Of a stretch of DNA of 64,000 nt, positions 25,994 to 37,078 are shown piece by piece. Source of the DNA: Pustulibacterium marinum (GTDB lineage: Bacteria > Bacteroidota > Bacteroidia > Flavobacteriales > Flavobacteriaceae); NCBI RefSeq assembly GCF_900116665.1, contig NZ_FPBK01000017.1, positions 1 to 64,000 of the forward strand, in the 5' to 3' direction. The notes under the pieces were generated by a model. It was not told the DNA's origin. It saw only the letters and a program-made list of their open reading frames with translations, and did no database searches. Made by a program: the position numbers and the translations under genes. Position 1 is the stretch's first letter, and each line of letters begins with the position of its first letter.

Positions 25994-26614
25994 TTATTTT
26001 TTAAAGTCGAAAGGTTGATCAAAAAGTTCAGTGATGTCATTTGTACCGGGAATTAAATTCCAAGTCTGAATGCCCAATGATTTTGCTGTTTCTATATGTT
26101 CTAGCGTATCATCTATGAAAAGTGTTTCTGCCGGATTCAAATTATTTTCATTCAATACAAATTCAAAAATGTCAGCATTCGGTTTTCTAAAATTGATTTC
26201 GTACGACAAATAAAACACATCAAAACAAGCTTTGAATCGATTCCATTTTTCTTCACCAAAAGTTTTAATGGTGTATTCAATATGTAAATCGTTGGTGTTG
26301 CTTAATAAAAACAGTTTGTATTTTTTTTCGGCAGCCAAGGCTTCAATAAATTCCAAACGGTGTTCGGGAATATCTAGCATAATGGCATTCCAAGCATCAA
26401 TCAATTCAGATTCTGTTGCTGTTGGAAAAATACTTTGATAATACGCTACAAATTCTTCAGTGGTTAACAAGCCCATTTCGTAGGCGTCGTTTTTAGCAAT
26501 CATTTCTTCCGAAAGTTCAAATGCCCCGAATTTTTTGGAGAGTCTTGCTACAGTTTCGGTTTTATTTAAATTGATGAACACATCACCAAAATCAAAAATA
26601 ATGTTTTGAATCAT
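25994..26614 (-). CDS. HAD superfamily (subfamily IA) phosphatase-like hydrolase
   Basis: This 206-residue HAD protein resembles YihX. Motif I is IFDFGDVFINL (nucleophile D8); the usual second Asp, two positions on, is Gly10. Motif II is LLSNTND, motif III RKPNADIFEF and motif IV FIDDTLEHIE. A helical cap lies between motifs I and II. It should dephosphorylate a small sugar or nucleotide phosphate, but motif I makes the mechanism uncertain. Its ATG overlaps the ribD stop by 4 nt, suggesting a link to riboflavin synthesis, where a phosphatase is needed after RibD; this is inference. Confidence 0.88.
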   Translation of the reverse strand: MIQNIIFDFGDVFINLNKTETVARLSKKFGAFELSEEMIAKNDAYEMGLLTTEEFVAYYQSIFPTATESELIDAWNAIMLDIPEHRLEFIEALAAEKKYKLFLLSNTNDLHIEYTIKTFGEEKWNRFKACFDVFYLSYEINFRKPNADIFEFVLNENNLNPAETLFIDDTLEHIETAKSLGIQTWNLIPGTNDITELFDQPFDFKK

Positions 26615-27651
26615 GCGTGTTTGTATGTTGTTAGTTGATCTTTTTCAATGCTTGTTGCGCTTGTAATTTCTTGATTTTTTAAAGAAGGTGCTTTCGTTCC
26701 ATCTTCAAAAATTAGGTTTCCTTCAAAAACAAAAGCTTCATCCCAGAAGTCTTCATCTATAAAAGTTTGAAGCGTTTGTTGTCCGCCTTCTACAATCAAG
26801 CTTTGTAAATTGTGCCTGTAAAGTACGTCACAAATTTGCTGAGCGATTGGTTTTAAGAAATCTATTTTTTCAAAATGAATAGATTCTGAATTTTCTTTTG
26901 TTTCAGCAGTAATCACAATAGTTTTTGCTTCCGAATTAAAAATGGCCAATTCTTGCGGAAGGCGAAGGTTTTTGTCTAAAACCACCCGAACCGGATTTTT
27001 CCCATTCCATTCTCTCGTGGTAAGCGAAGGATTATCGGCCAACGCAGTTTCAGTTCCTACTAAAATGGCTTGTTCTTCGCTGCGCCATTTGTGCACCAAT
27101 TGTTTCGAAAATGCATTAGTAATCCAAACGGGTTTTTGTTCATCTTTGGTTTTAGGAGCTAAAAATCCATCTTTAGATTGCGCCCATTTCAAGAAGATAT
27201 ACGGTCTTTTTTTGGTGTGAAACGTAATGAAACGTTTGTTGAGTTCTTGGCATTCATCTTCTAGAATTCCGATGGTTACATTATGGCCAGCTTCCATGAG
27301 TTTTTTAATACCACGACCGGCAACTTCTTCAAACGGATCTACCATGCCAATCACCACATTTTTAATTCCTTTTGAAATGATCAAATCAGAACAAGGTGGC
27401 GTTTTTCCAAAATGGCTGCAAGGTTCTAAACTTACGTAAATAGTAGCTTCAGAAAGTAGCTCTTTGTTTTTTACAGAATTGACAGCATTTACCTCGGCAT
27501 GAGGTTCGCCTGCACGTTGATGCCATCCTTCTCCTATAATTTTGTCAGAATGTACAATAACACTACCAACCATTGGGTTTGGGTACGTGTTTCCGAGTCC
27601 GTTTTTCGCTAGTTCAATGCAGCGATTTAGGTATTTTTCATGTATCTTCAC
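26611..27651 (-). CDS. ribD: Riboflavin biosynthesis protein RibD (bifunctional deaminase/reductase)
   Basis: I place the start at the GTG at 27651 (VKIHEKYLNRCIELAK): the frame is open to an ATG at 27690, but the extra residues are not conserved in kind and overlap the promoter and the divergent GNAT start. The 346-residue protein has an N-terminal zinc deaminase (HAEVNAV, PCSHFGKTPPCSD) and a C-terminal NADPH reductase domain (about 145-346). It carries out the second and third steps from GTP to riboflavin. A -7 element ends 4 nt before the GTG, so the mRNA may be leaderless. Confidence 0.93.
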   Translation of the reverse strand: MKIHEKYLNRCIELAKNGLGNTYPNPMVGSVIVHSDKIIGEGWHQRAGEPHAEVNAVNSVKNKELLSEATIYVSLEPCSHFGKTPPCSDLIISKGIKNVVIGMVDPFEEVAGRGIKKLMEAGHNVTIGILEDECQELNKRFITFHTKKRPYIFLKWAQSKDGFLAPKTKDEQKPVWITNAFSKQLVHKWRSEEQAILVGTETALADNPSLTTREWNGKNPVRVVLDKNLRLPQELAIFNSEAKTIVITAETKENSESIHFEKIDFLKPIAQQICDVLYRHNLQSLIVEGGQQTLQTFIDEDFWDEAFVFEGNLIFEDGTKAPSLKNQEITSATSIEKDQLTTYKHA

Positions 27652-27655
27652 ACCG

Positions 27656-27663
27656 CAAAAATA
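27656..27663 (-). promoter_or_regulatory. -7 element (TATTTTTG) of ribD
   Basis: An exact TAnnTTTG match on the minus strand; its G at 27656 puts the start of transcription at about 27652, right at the GTG start codon. No FMN riboswitch-like leader can exist between them. Confidence 0.55.
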
Positions 27664-27688
27664 CCATTTTCTAAAGAGAAACCCCCTC

Positions 27689-28164
27689 ATGAAAATCCGA
27701 GAAATTCAACCAAAAGATAATGAAGCCGTTGCAGCACTCATTAGAGCAGTGTTTGATGAGCTTGAAATTCCCAAAGTCGGTACAGCTTATGAAGACGAAG
27801 CACTGAATCATATGTTTGAAGCCTATGAAATAGATAGAGCTTGCTATTTTGTGGTGGAAGAAAATGGAGAATTGTTGGGAGGAGCTGGAGTAGGACCCTT
27901 GGCAAATGAAGCTGCTGAATATTGCGAGTTACAAAAGATGTATTTTTCTCCAAAAGCGCGTGGAAAAGGAGTTGGTTTAGAAATGATGAAAACCTGTCTG
28001 CAAAAAGCAAAGGATTATGGTTTTGAATTTTGCTATATTGAAACGATGCCTTTTATGCACGCTGCTCAGAAATTGTATAAGAAAGCCGGATTTGAATATT
28101 TAGATGCGCCTATGGGTTGCACCGGTCATACGTCTTGTCCGGTTTGGATGCTTAAAAAACTATC

Positions 28165-28168
<4 letters not shown>
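27689..28168 (+). CDS. GNAT family N-acetyltransferase
   Basis: This 159-residue acetyltransferase begins at ATG 27689 (MKIREIQPKDNEAVAALI). An upstream ATG at 27542 in the same frame would run antisense through ribD and is rejected. The acetyl-CoA loop is SPKARGKGVGLEMMKTCL, with FCYIETMPFM and YKKAGFEYLD after it. The substrate is unknown. The stop overlaps the prmC start by 4 nt, so they are translationally coupled. Confidence 0.9.
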
Positions 28169-31031
<2,863 letters not shown>

Positions 31032-31032
31032 A

Positions 31033-31725
31033 GTGAAACCAAAAATTGCTCCCATATTTCTAGTATTAGCTATTGTACAAACGGTGGCGTATTCCATATT
31101 GGATTATTTTTCGTTTGAACACTATATGAAAATTATGGAAGTCTTAACGATTCCATTTATAGCGTTTTATTATATTTTTAAGACGGAATTCGTGAATCTG
31201 CTTTATGTAATAGTATTGATAACTCTTTTTAGCGCAGACGTAATCAATACATTTTTTATAGGCTATGAAGATCTAAGTATCTTTTTGTATGGTTTAGCTC
31301 TTTTCTATTATAGTTATAGAGTATTGAAAGGTTTGGTGGATTTTAAAATGAAGGCCGTTCTTTATGTTGCTATTCCGTTTATGTTCATTTACATTGGGTT
31401 CTTCTTTTGGTTTAGTGAATACATGCCAATATCAGAAGCCATTATAGTGTACAACTTTTTTATGGGAGTTTTCATCGTATTGGGAATCAAAAGTTATGTT
31501 GTGAAACAAACCAAAGAAAATTTTATTTTAATGATTTCAAGCCTTATCATAGCTGTTATTACCGTACTTTATGCATATAGTACTTTTGTAATTGAAGTAG
31601 ATTGGATAGAATCTATAGCGCTAAATAATTTATTTACGTCATTCCATTTACTTTTAGCTATTTATATTTTAAGGATTGAGAAAATAGAAGTGAAAATTAG
31701 TTACTTGAGTCAACTGAGTGATTAA
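31033..31725 (+). CDS. Polytopic membrane protein, unknown function (possibly YhhN-like)
   Basis: This 230-residue, very hydrophobic protein has seven or eight predicted TM helices and starts with GTG 2 nt after the ligA stop. The length and helix pattern fit the YhhN (lysoplasmalogenase-like) family, but I do not see its conserved acidic motifs clearly, so this is only a suggestion. It ends with a soluble tail (RIEKIEVKISYLSQLSD). Its stop codon overlaps the convergent 5'-nucleotidase gene by 4 nt (TTAA). Confidence 0.7.
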   Translation: MKPKIAPIFLVLAIVQTVAYSILDYFSFEHYMKIMEVLTIPFIAFYYIFKTEFVNLLYVIVLITLFSADVINTFFIGYEDLSIFLYGLALFYYSYRVLKGLVDFKMKAVLYVAIPFMFIYIGFFFWFSEYMPISEAIIVYNFFMGVFIVLGIKSYVVKQTKENFILMISSLIIAVITVLYAYSTFVIEVDWIESIALNNLFTSFHLLLAIYILRIEKIEVKISYLSQLSD

Positions 31726-32636
31726 ATGATTATGGATTTACCTTCTTTTTGTACTATGGATGTGTCATCAAAATAGAAATCAATTCTTCCCACATTAATG
31801 CCATAGCAACCAACCTGATTAACCAATACATCTTCATTGTTTTTGTTTTTGAGGATCATTGGTTTTTCAAGAAACGTATGGGTATGTCCTCCAATAATTA
31901 AATCAATATTTTCAGTATTTTGAGCTAACGAAAGGTCACACACTTTCTCTGGTTTATCAGCAAAATAATACCCCAAATGCGACAGGCATATGACCAGATC
32001 ACATTCATGATCTTCTTTTAATTCTCTTGCCATATCGGTTGCAATTTCAATAGGATCAAGATAAAGAATATCTTTGTAGTTGTCTTTATTTACAAGGCCT
32101 TCCAGTTCTACGCCAAGACCAAAAACACCAATGGTAATGCCGTCTCTTACAAATATTTTATAAGGCTTTATATGTGTATCTAATTTAGTGTTAGTAAACA
32201 CATAGTTTGAATTCACAAAATGAAATTTAGCATTTGGTAATTGGTTGAACAAGCCATCAATTCCATTGTCAAAATCATGATTTCCAAGTGTGGCTACATC
32301 ATACCGAAGCATGCTCATAATTTTGAACTCCAATTCACCACCGTAATAGTTAAAATAAGGAGTTCCTTGAAAGATGTCTCCAGCATCTAGTAACAATGTA
32401 TTTGGATTTTCCTTTCGAATATTCTCAATAATGGTTGCTCTTCTTGCCGCTCCACCCTGATTGGGGTAATCTGGGTGATCTATAGGAAAACTATCAATAT
32501 GACTATGCGTATCGTTTGTGTGTAATATAGTAATGTGTTTTTTATTTGTATTACTACATGAGGTTAGTGTAGGTGTTCCTAAACTTAAAAAAGCAGTTCC
32601 TGCAGCAGCTTTTTGAATAAATGTTCTCCTTTTCAT
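31722..32636 (-). CDS. 5'-nucleotidase catalytic (metallophosphatase) domain protein, Tat-type lipoprotein signal
   Basis: This 304-residue calcineurin-like phosphoesterase corresponds to the N-terminal half of periplasmic 5'-nucleotidases. Metal motifs are LHTNDTHSHID, LDAGDIFQGTPYF, LGNHDFDNG and GGHTHTF. The signal has a twin-arginine pattern (KRRTFIQK) and a lipobox (LTSC). The usual C-terminal substrate-binding domain is encoded by the gene just upstream (6 nt apart). Together they should hydrolyse extracellular nucleotides. Confidence 0.92.
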   Translation of the reverse strand: MKRRTFIQKAAAGTAFLSLGTPTLTSCSNTNKKHITILHTNDTHSHIDSFPIDHPDYPNQGGAARRATIIENIRKENPNTLLLDAGDIFQGTPYFNYYGGELEFKIMSMLRYDVATLGNHDFDNGIDGLFNQLPNAKFHFVNSNYVFTNTKLDTHIKPYKIFVRDGITIGVFGLGVELEGLVNKDNYKDILYLDPIEIATDMARELKEDHECDLVICLSHLGYYFADKPEKVCDLSLAQNTENIDLIIGGHTHTFLEKPMILKNKNNEDVLVNQVGCYGINVGRIDFYFDDTSIVQKEGKSIII

Positions 32637-32642
32637 ATACCT

Positions 32643-33407
32643 TTATTTTATAATAAAGCGATCATCGGTGTTAGATATAATAGTGTCCTTTTTCATGAAA
32701 TAATCAGTCATAGCATCTCTCGCTAGATAATTTGTTTGATACGTGTTTACCGATTTTTTAAAGAAATTCATTGCATCACCACCATTATAGAGAAAGTCGT
32801 AGGTGGCTACAAAGTAGGTTTTGTTTGGTGAAGTTTTTTGACCGTTAATGGTAAATTTTTTCAGCTTTCGATTTTTGTCTAAGATCAATTGAATTTGTTT
32901 AGAAACGGGATGTCCTCGTTTTTTTTCAATTAAATAGGCGAGTAGCTCTGTTATGGCTTCCGAAGGTAATTCAGCTATTATGATCTTATTTTCAAATGGC
33001 ATTATCTTGTAAACAAGCTTTTTTGTAATATTTCCGATAGGTATGTTTGCTCTAATTCCACCATAATTTAACAACGCAAAATCTACATGTTTTCCTGTTT
33101 CGGAATAGAAAACAGAATCAGATTGTTCGTAAATAATATCAGCTAGTAAATTACCCAATGGAGAGTTCATTTTATCAGATTCTTTCAGAATTACTTTTGG
33201 AGCATAACTAAGTGAAGCATTTAAAACAGAATCTGCCGCTATCTGAAGTTTAAAAGGAGTAATAAAACTGTCAATCTCTTTAGAGATACTAACCTCATTA
33301 TTAATGTTTATTTGTTTTCCTTTAATGGTTTTAAGACCTTTTGGTTGTTCTGTACAGCTAAAAAAACAACTTAAAGTTATAAATATAACAAAATGTTTGA
33401 TTTTCAT
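32643..33407 (-). CDS. 5'-nucleotidase C-terminal (substrate-binding) domain lipoprotein
   Basis: This 254-residue lipoprotein (signal ending CFFSC) consists of the 5_nucleotid_C domain: NYGGIRANIPIGNI, KIMPFENKIIIAEL and the base-stacking loop YDFLYNGGDAMNFF. It has no metal site of its own. It comes first in the two-gene unit, ahead of the catalytic gene, the reverse of the domain order in fused enzymes. Confidence 0.9.
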   Translation of the reverse strand: MKIKHFVIFITLSCFFSCTEQPKGLKTIKGKQININNEVSISKEIDSFITPFKLQIAADSVLNASLSYAPKVILKESDKMNSPLGNLLADIIYEQSDSVFYSETGKHVDFALLNYGGIRANIPIGNITKKLVYKIMPFENKIIIAELPSEAITELLAYLIEKKRGHPVSKQIQLILDKNRKLKKFTINGQKTSPNKTYFVATYDFLYNGGDAMNFFKKSVNTYQTNYLARDAMTDYFMKKDTIISNTDDRFIIK

Positions 33408-33435
33408 AGGTTAAAAAGTAGTTGTATCAGAAAGT

Positions 33436-33463
33436 TAAATTTAAATAATGCTTAGATTTGCAA
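33436..33463 (-). promoter_or_regulatory. Candidate promoter of the split 5'-nucleotidase genes
   Basis: On the minus strand TTG (33461-33463), a 17-nt spacer and TAAATTTA (33436-33443, 7 of 8 to TAnnTTTG) lie about 30 nt before the ATG. It overlaps the oppositely directed -7 box at 33453. Confidence 0.4.
33453..33460 (+). promoter_or_regulatory. -7 element (TAGATTTG) of the DUF6913 - dapA - channel unit
   Basis: An exact TAnnTTTG match ends 22 nt before the ATG at 33483. No good -33 box at normal distance. Confidence 0.5.
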
Positions 33464-33482
33464 TATACAATTGTAAATGTAA

Positions 33483-33998
33483 ATGATTTTAGATTCTTTT
33501 CGCGAAAAGTTCATTGATAAAATTTTAAATAAGAAACTAAATCAACCAAATAATAGATTTAGTTACAACAAAATTCAGCGTATTGGTTGCTTGGTAGATT
33601 TAGAAAGCCTAGAAAATATTGAAGCGTTAAAAAATACAGTCTCAATTCTGGGATTGCCTAAAGCAGAAGTACGTTGGTTAGGTTACACGAAAGAGCCATC
33701 TACAAATGAAATAGATGCTATAAAGACCTATTCCAAGAAGGATATAAATGCTTTTGGAAAAATAAAATCAGACCATGTTCAGGAGTTTATAAATACTGAG
33801 TTTGATGTATTGATAAATTATTTTTCGAAAGACAAATTTCCACTTTTAGTAGTGTCTGGCAGTAGCAATGCTTTGATGAAAGCTGGCTTTCCTGAAGTAG
33901 ATCAAAGGTGTAACGATATAATAATTAATTGTGAACCGAAAAAGACAGATGTGTTTTTGAAAGAATTAAAAACGTATCTTCAAGTAATAACAAAGTAG
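33483..33998 (+). CDS. DUF6913 family protein upstream of dapA
   Basis: This 171-residue cytoplasmic protein has no signal or TM helix. I take it for the flavobacterial DUF6913 family from its position before dapA and segments such as [26 protein letters not shown] and [15 protein letters not shown]. No catalytic motif is visible and no function is known. It starts the operon with dapA (2-nt gap) and the channel gene. Confidence 0.75.
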   Translation: MILDSFREKFIDKILNKKLNQPNNRFSYNKIQRIGCLVDLESLENIEALKNTVSILGLPKAEVRWLGYTKEPSTNEIDAIKTYSKKDINAFGKIKSDHVQEFINTEFDVLINYFSKDKFPLLVVSGSSNALMKAGFPEVDQRCNDIIINCEPKKTDVFLKELKTYLQVITK

Positions 33999-34000
33999 TT

Positions 34001-34894
34001 ATGCAAACGAAATTTTTAGGAACAGGTGTAGCGCTGGTAACTCCGTTTAGAACGGACAGCACAGTAGATGTTGCTGCTTTAGAGCGCTTGGTGAATTCTG
34101 TAATAGAGAATGGTGTAGAGTATCTTGTAGTACTAGGTACAACGGCAGAAAGTGTAACCTTAACTAAACAAGAAAAGGAGCTAGTGAAAACTACAATAGC
34201 TTCTGCCAATAATGGAAGAGTGCCAATGATCTTAGGATTGGGTGGTAACAATACTATGGCAGTTGTTAATGAAATTCAAGAAACAGATTTGTCTATTTAT
34301 GATGGAATACTATCTGTTTCTCCATATTATAATAAACCTAGTCAAGAAGGGATTTATCAGCATTTCAAAGCAATTGCAGAAGTATCTCCTTTGCCAATTA
34401 TTTTGTACAACGTACCGGGAAGAACAGGTTCCAACATGTTACCAAATACAGTTTTGCGTTTGGCGCATGATTTTGAAAACATTGTAGCCATCAAAGAAGC
34501 TTCTGGAGATTTAACGCAAGCTATGAGAATCATCCGTAACAAACCGGCAGATTTTCATGTAATTTCAGGAGATGATATGATTGCATTACCAATGACCTTG
34601 GCGGGCGGATCTGGTGTAATTTCTGTTATTGGTCAAGGCTTACCAAAAGAATTTTCAGAAATGATTCGTTTTGGGCTTTTAGGAAGAACCCAAAAAGCTT
34701 TTGAATTACAATATAAAATAATGCCAAGTATAGATTATATTTTTGAAGAAGGAAATCCTGTAGGAATCAAAGCTTTGTTGAAAGCAAGAGGTATTTGTGA
34801 TCTTGGTGTAAGATTACCACTTGTAGAAGCTACTCCAGAATTACAAGAAAAAATATATCTTTACATGGAAAGATTTAATGCAATATCTGTGTAA
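34001..34894 (+). CDS. dapA: 4-hydroxy-tetrahydrodipicolinate synthase
   Basis: This 297-residue TIM-barrel enzyme condenses pyruvate with aspartate semialdehyde in lysine and diaminopimelate synthesis. The Schiff-base lysine is K165 in [10 protein letters not shown], and Y136 lies in [17 protein letters not shown] carries the T-T of the proton relay. The stop overlaps the channel start by 1 nt (TAATG). Confidence 0.96.
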   Translation: MQTKFLGTGVALVTPFRTDSTVDVAALERLVNSVIENGVEYLVVLGTTAESVTLTKQEKELVKTTIASANNGRVPMILGLGGNNTMAVVNEIQETDLSIYDGILSVSPYYNKPSQEGIYQHFKAIAEVSPLPIILYNVPGRTGSNMLPNTVLRLAHDFENIVAIKEASGDLTQAMRIIRNKPADFHVISGDDMIALPMTLAGGSGVISVIGQGLPKEFSEMIRFGLLGRTQKAFELQYKIMPSIDYIFEEGNPVGIKALLKARGICDLGVRLPLVEATPELQEKIYLYMERFNAISV

Positions 34895-35814
34895 TGCCCA
34901 AAAAAATTAATGATCCCGGTTTTGGAAATTTTTCTACAAAAAATATTCAACGCTATGTAAACAAAGACGGGACATTTAATATAAAACATATAAATAAAAG
35001 CAATACAATTTCGGCCACGTATTCTTATTTAATAGGAATATCGTGGCTGAAATTTTTTAGTTTGGTAGTACTGTGTTACACGGTTATCAACATCCTGTTT
35101 GCTTGTATTTATCTTATCATTGGTATAGAAAAGTTAACACCGTCTACTGGTGATTTGCTGCATGATTTTTTCAATGCCTTTTTCTTTTCGGCACAAACAA
35201 TTACTACAGTGGGCTATGGAGGGATTTCTCCAAACGGAGTTTTAACAGGTTTGGTTTCTTCGTTTGAAGCCATGTTAGGATTGTTATGTTTCTCCTTTGT
35301 AACGGGGCTACTTTATGGTAGGTTTTCAAAACCCAAAGCCAACGTTAAATTTAGCAATTCCATTGTTTTACGTGAGTTTCAAGAGCAAAATGCCATCATG
35401 TTTAGAGTTATGAATACCCAAAAAAGTATCATGATTCGGCCAAAGGTTACGGCAACATTATTACTTTCGGAAGAAGAAAAGCAAGAATATAGAAGTAGTT
35501 TTTATCAACTTAGTTTAGAGCGAGATACCATAACGTATCTTCCAACAACATGGACCATAGTTCATGTAATAGATGAAAATAGTCCGTTGAAAAAATACGA
35601 ACTGGAAGATTTAAAGCGTTTACATGCAGAGATTGTTATTTTGATATCTTTTTATGATGATGCTTTTAACCAAGAAGTTCATCAAGTACATTCCTATTTA
35701 TTAAGTGAATTGCTTGTAGATCAAAAATTTGAAAAGGCATTTATGTTCAATGATGAAGGCGAAATGATATTTGATCATGATAAGTTCAATACAACAATCC
35801 CAAATTCTCGTTAA
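34894..35814 (+). CDS. Inward-rectifier (Kir/KirBac-type) potassium channel
   Basis: This 306-residue protein has an N-terminal slide-helix region with NKDGTFNIKHINK, TM1 (about 50-75), a pore with filter TVGYGG (105-110), TM2 (about 125-148) and a C-terminal immunoglobulin-like Kir domain. The filter plus the Kir cytoplasmic domain distinguish it from voltage-gated channels. It is an inner-membrane K+ channel. It is translationally coupled to dapA, an odd partnership. Confidence 0.9.
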   Translation: MPKKINDPGFGNFSTKNIQRYVNKDGTFNIKHINKSNTISATYSYLIGISWLKFFSLVVLCYTVINILFACIYLIIGIEKLTPSTGDLLHDFFNAFFFSAQTITTVGYGGISPNGVLTGLVSSFEAMLGLLCFSFVTGLLYGRFSKPKANVKFSNSIVLREFQEQNAIMFRVMNTQKSIMIRPKVTATLLLSEEEKQEYRSSFYQLSLERDTITYLPTTWTIVHVIDENSPLKKYELEDLKRLHAEIVILISFYDDAFNQEVHQVHSYLLSELLVDQKFEKAFMFNDEGEMIFDHDKFNTTIPNSR

Positions 35815-35877
35815 AATCGAAAAAAACGCTGTTAAAAGTATATTTTAAAAATTACATTTAGCACCTTTAAAAAATCT

Positions 35878-35907
35878 TTTGAAAAATCATAGAAATAACT
35901 AATTTTG
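35878..35907 (+). promoter_or_regulatory. Promoter of bamD (TTTG, 18-nt spacer, TAATTTTG)
   Basis: TTTG at 35878-35881 and an exact -7 element at 35900-35907. Transcription should begin near 35911, which makes the ATG at 35912 leaderless and the ATG at 35924 the better start. Confidence 0.75.
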
Positions 35908-35923
35908 CAGAATGCTTAAAAGT

Positions 35924-36715
35924 ATGAGAAAAATTGTTTATCTAATAGCTATAGCTATTGCCTTTACGTCTTGTAGTGAATATCAAAAAGCTTTAAAAAG
36001 CGAGGATACAGGAGTGAAGTATACAATGGCAGAGCAATTGTATAACGAAGGGAAGTATAGTAAAGCCAACCGCTTGTTTGAACAAATATTGCCAAAATAT
36101 GTGGGTAAACCACAAGGTGAGCGTGTCATGTATATGTACGCTGATGCTGCTTATCAAGTAAACGATTATTACTTGGCGGCGTATCAATTTGAGCGTTTTG
36201 CAAATTCTTATCCTAAAAGTTCAAAGGCACAAGAAGCAGCGTATCTTTCAGCTAAAGCAACTTATTTAACTAGTCCAAAATTCTCTTTAGATCAAACAGA
36301 AACGTATGACGCCTTAAATAAACTGCAGAATTACATTAATAAATATCCAAATTCTGAATATTTACAAGAAACCAACCAACTGGTCCAAGATCTAACGCAG
36401 AAATTAGAAAAGAAAGATCTAGAAATAGCCAAACAATACAAAAAGACTTTTAAATACAAGTCTTCGATAAAATCTATAGAAAACTTTTTGGTGGATTATC
36501 CAGGGTCTGAGTTGAAAGAAGAAGCGTTGTTCGTTAAGCTTGAAGCTACTTACGAACTTGCAGTAAATAGTTTTGAATATTTAATAAAAGATCGTCTAGA
36601 ACAAGCTCAAGAGGCTTATGACGATTTAATAAAATATTATCCAAATACCAGTTTTTCTGATGAAGCAACGAAGATTCAGGAAAGCATAACAGAAGAATTA
36701 AGTAAAAGATCATAA
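35924..36715 (+). CDS. bamD: Outer membrane protein assembly factor BamD
   Basis: I choose the ATG at 35924 (MRKIVYLIAIAIAFTSC) over the one at 35912 because the signal peptide then begins in the usual way and a short leader is left. The 263-residue lipoprotein (acylated Cys at about 17) is a TPR-repeat protein with EQLYNEGKYSKANRLFEQIL, AYQFERFANSYPKSSKA and YDDLIKYYPNTSFSDEA. It works with BamA at the inner face of the outer membrane to fold beta-barrel proteins. The omega subunit gene follows after 24 nt. Confidence 0.93.
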   Translation: MRKIVYLIAIAIAFTSCSEYQKALKSEDTGVKYTMAEQLYNEGKYSKANRLFEQILPKYVGKPQGERVMYMYADAAYQVNDYYLAAYQFERFANSYPKSSKAQEAAYLSAKATYLTSPKFSLDQTETYDALNKLQNYINKYPNSEYLQETNQLVQDLTQKLEKKDLEIAKQYKKTFKYKSSIKSIENFLVDYPGSELKEEALFVKLEATYELAVNSFEYLIKDRLEQAQEAYDDLIKYYPNTSFSDEATKIQESITEELSKRS

Positions 36716-36739
36716 ATATTTAATTATTAGTAGAAGAAC

Positions 36740-37060
36740 ATGATTGATTTAAAAAAGACGGAAGCTCCAGCATCAACAATTACTTATAACAAGAATGAGT
36801 TTGATGCACAAACAGAAAATATTTATGAAGCTATTGCAGTAGTTGCAAAGCGTTCTATTCAAATTAACTCTGAGATCAAAAAAGAGTTAATTGAAAAATT
36901 AGAAGAGTTTGCTACTTATAATGATAGCTTAGAAGAAATTTTCGAAAACAAAGAGCAGATCGAAGTTTCTAAATTCTACGAAAAGTTACCAAAGCCACAT
37001 GCTTTAGCAGTTCAAGAGTGGTTAGAAGGTAAAATTTATTACAGAAATACAGAGAAGTAA
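36740..37060 (+). CDS. rpoZ: DNA-directed RNA polymerase omega subunit, Bacteroidota type
   Basis: This 106-residue protein between bamD and coaBC matches the Bacteroidota RNA polymerase omega family. The omega-like part is NIYEAIAVVAKRSIQINSEI, with an acidic middle and a KFYEKLPKPHALAVQEW segment. Omega helps assemble the beta' subunit. The omega-coaBC order is also common in other bacteria. It is probably transcribed with bamD and coaBC. Confidence 0.85.
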   Translation: MIDLKKTEAPASTITYNKNEFDAQTENIYEAIAVVAKRSIQINSEIKKELIEKLEEFATYNDSLEEIFENKEQIEVSKFYEKLPKPHALAVQEWLEGKIYYRNTEK

Positions 37061-37078
37061 ATTTAATAGACAGTAGTT

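Noticed and set aside
27542-27688. Extended GNAT protein starting at 27542
   Set aside because: The added 49 residues are antisense to the ribD deaminase domain and do not look like GNAT sequence.
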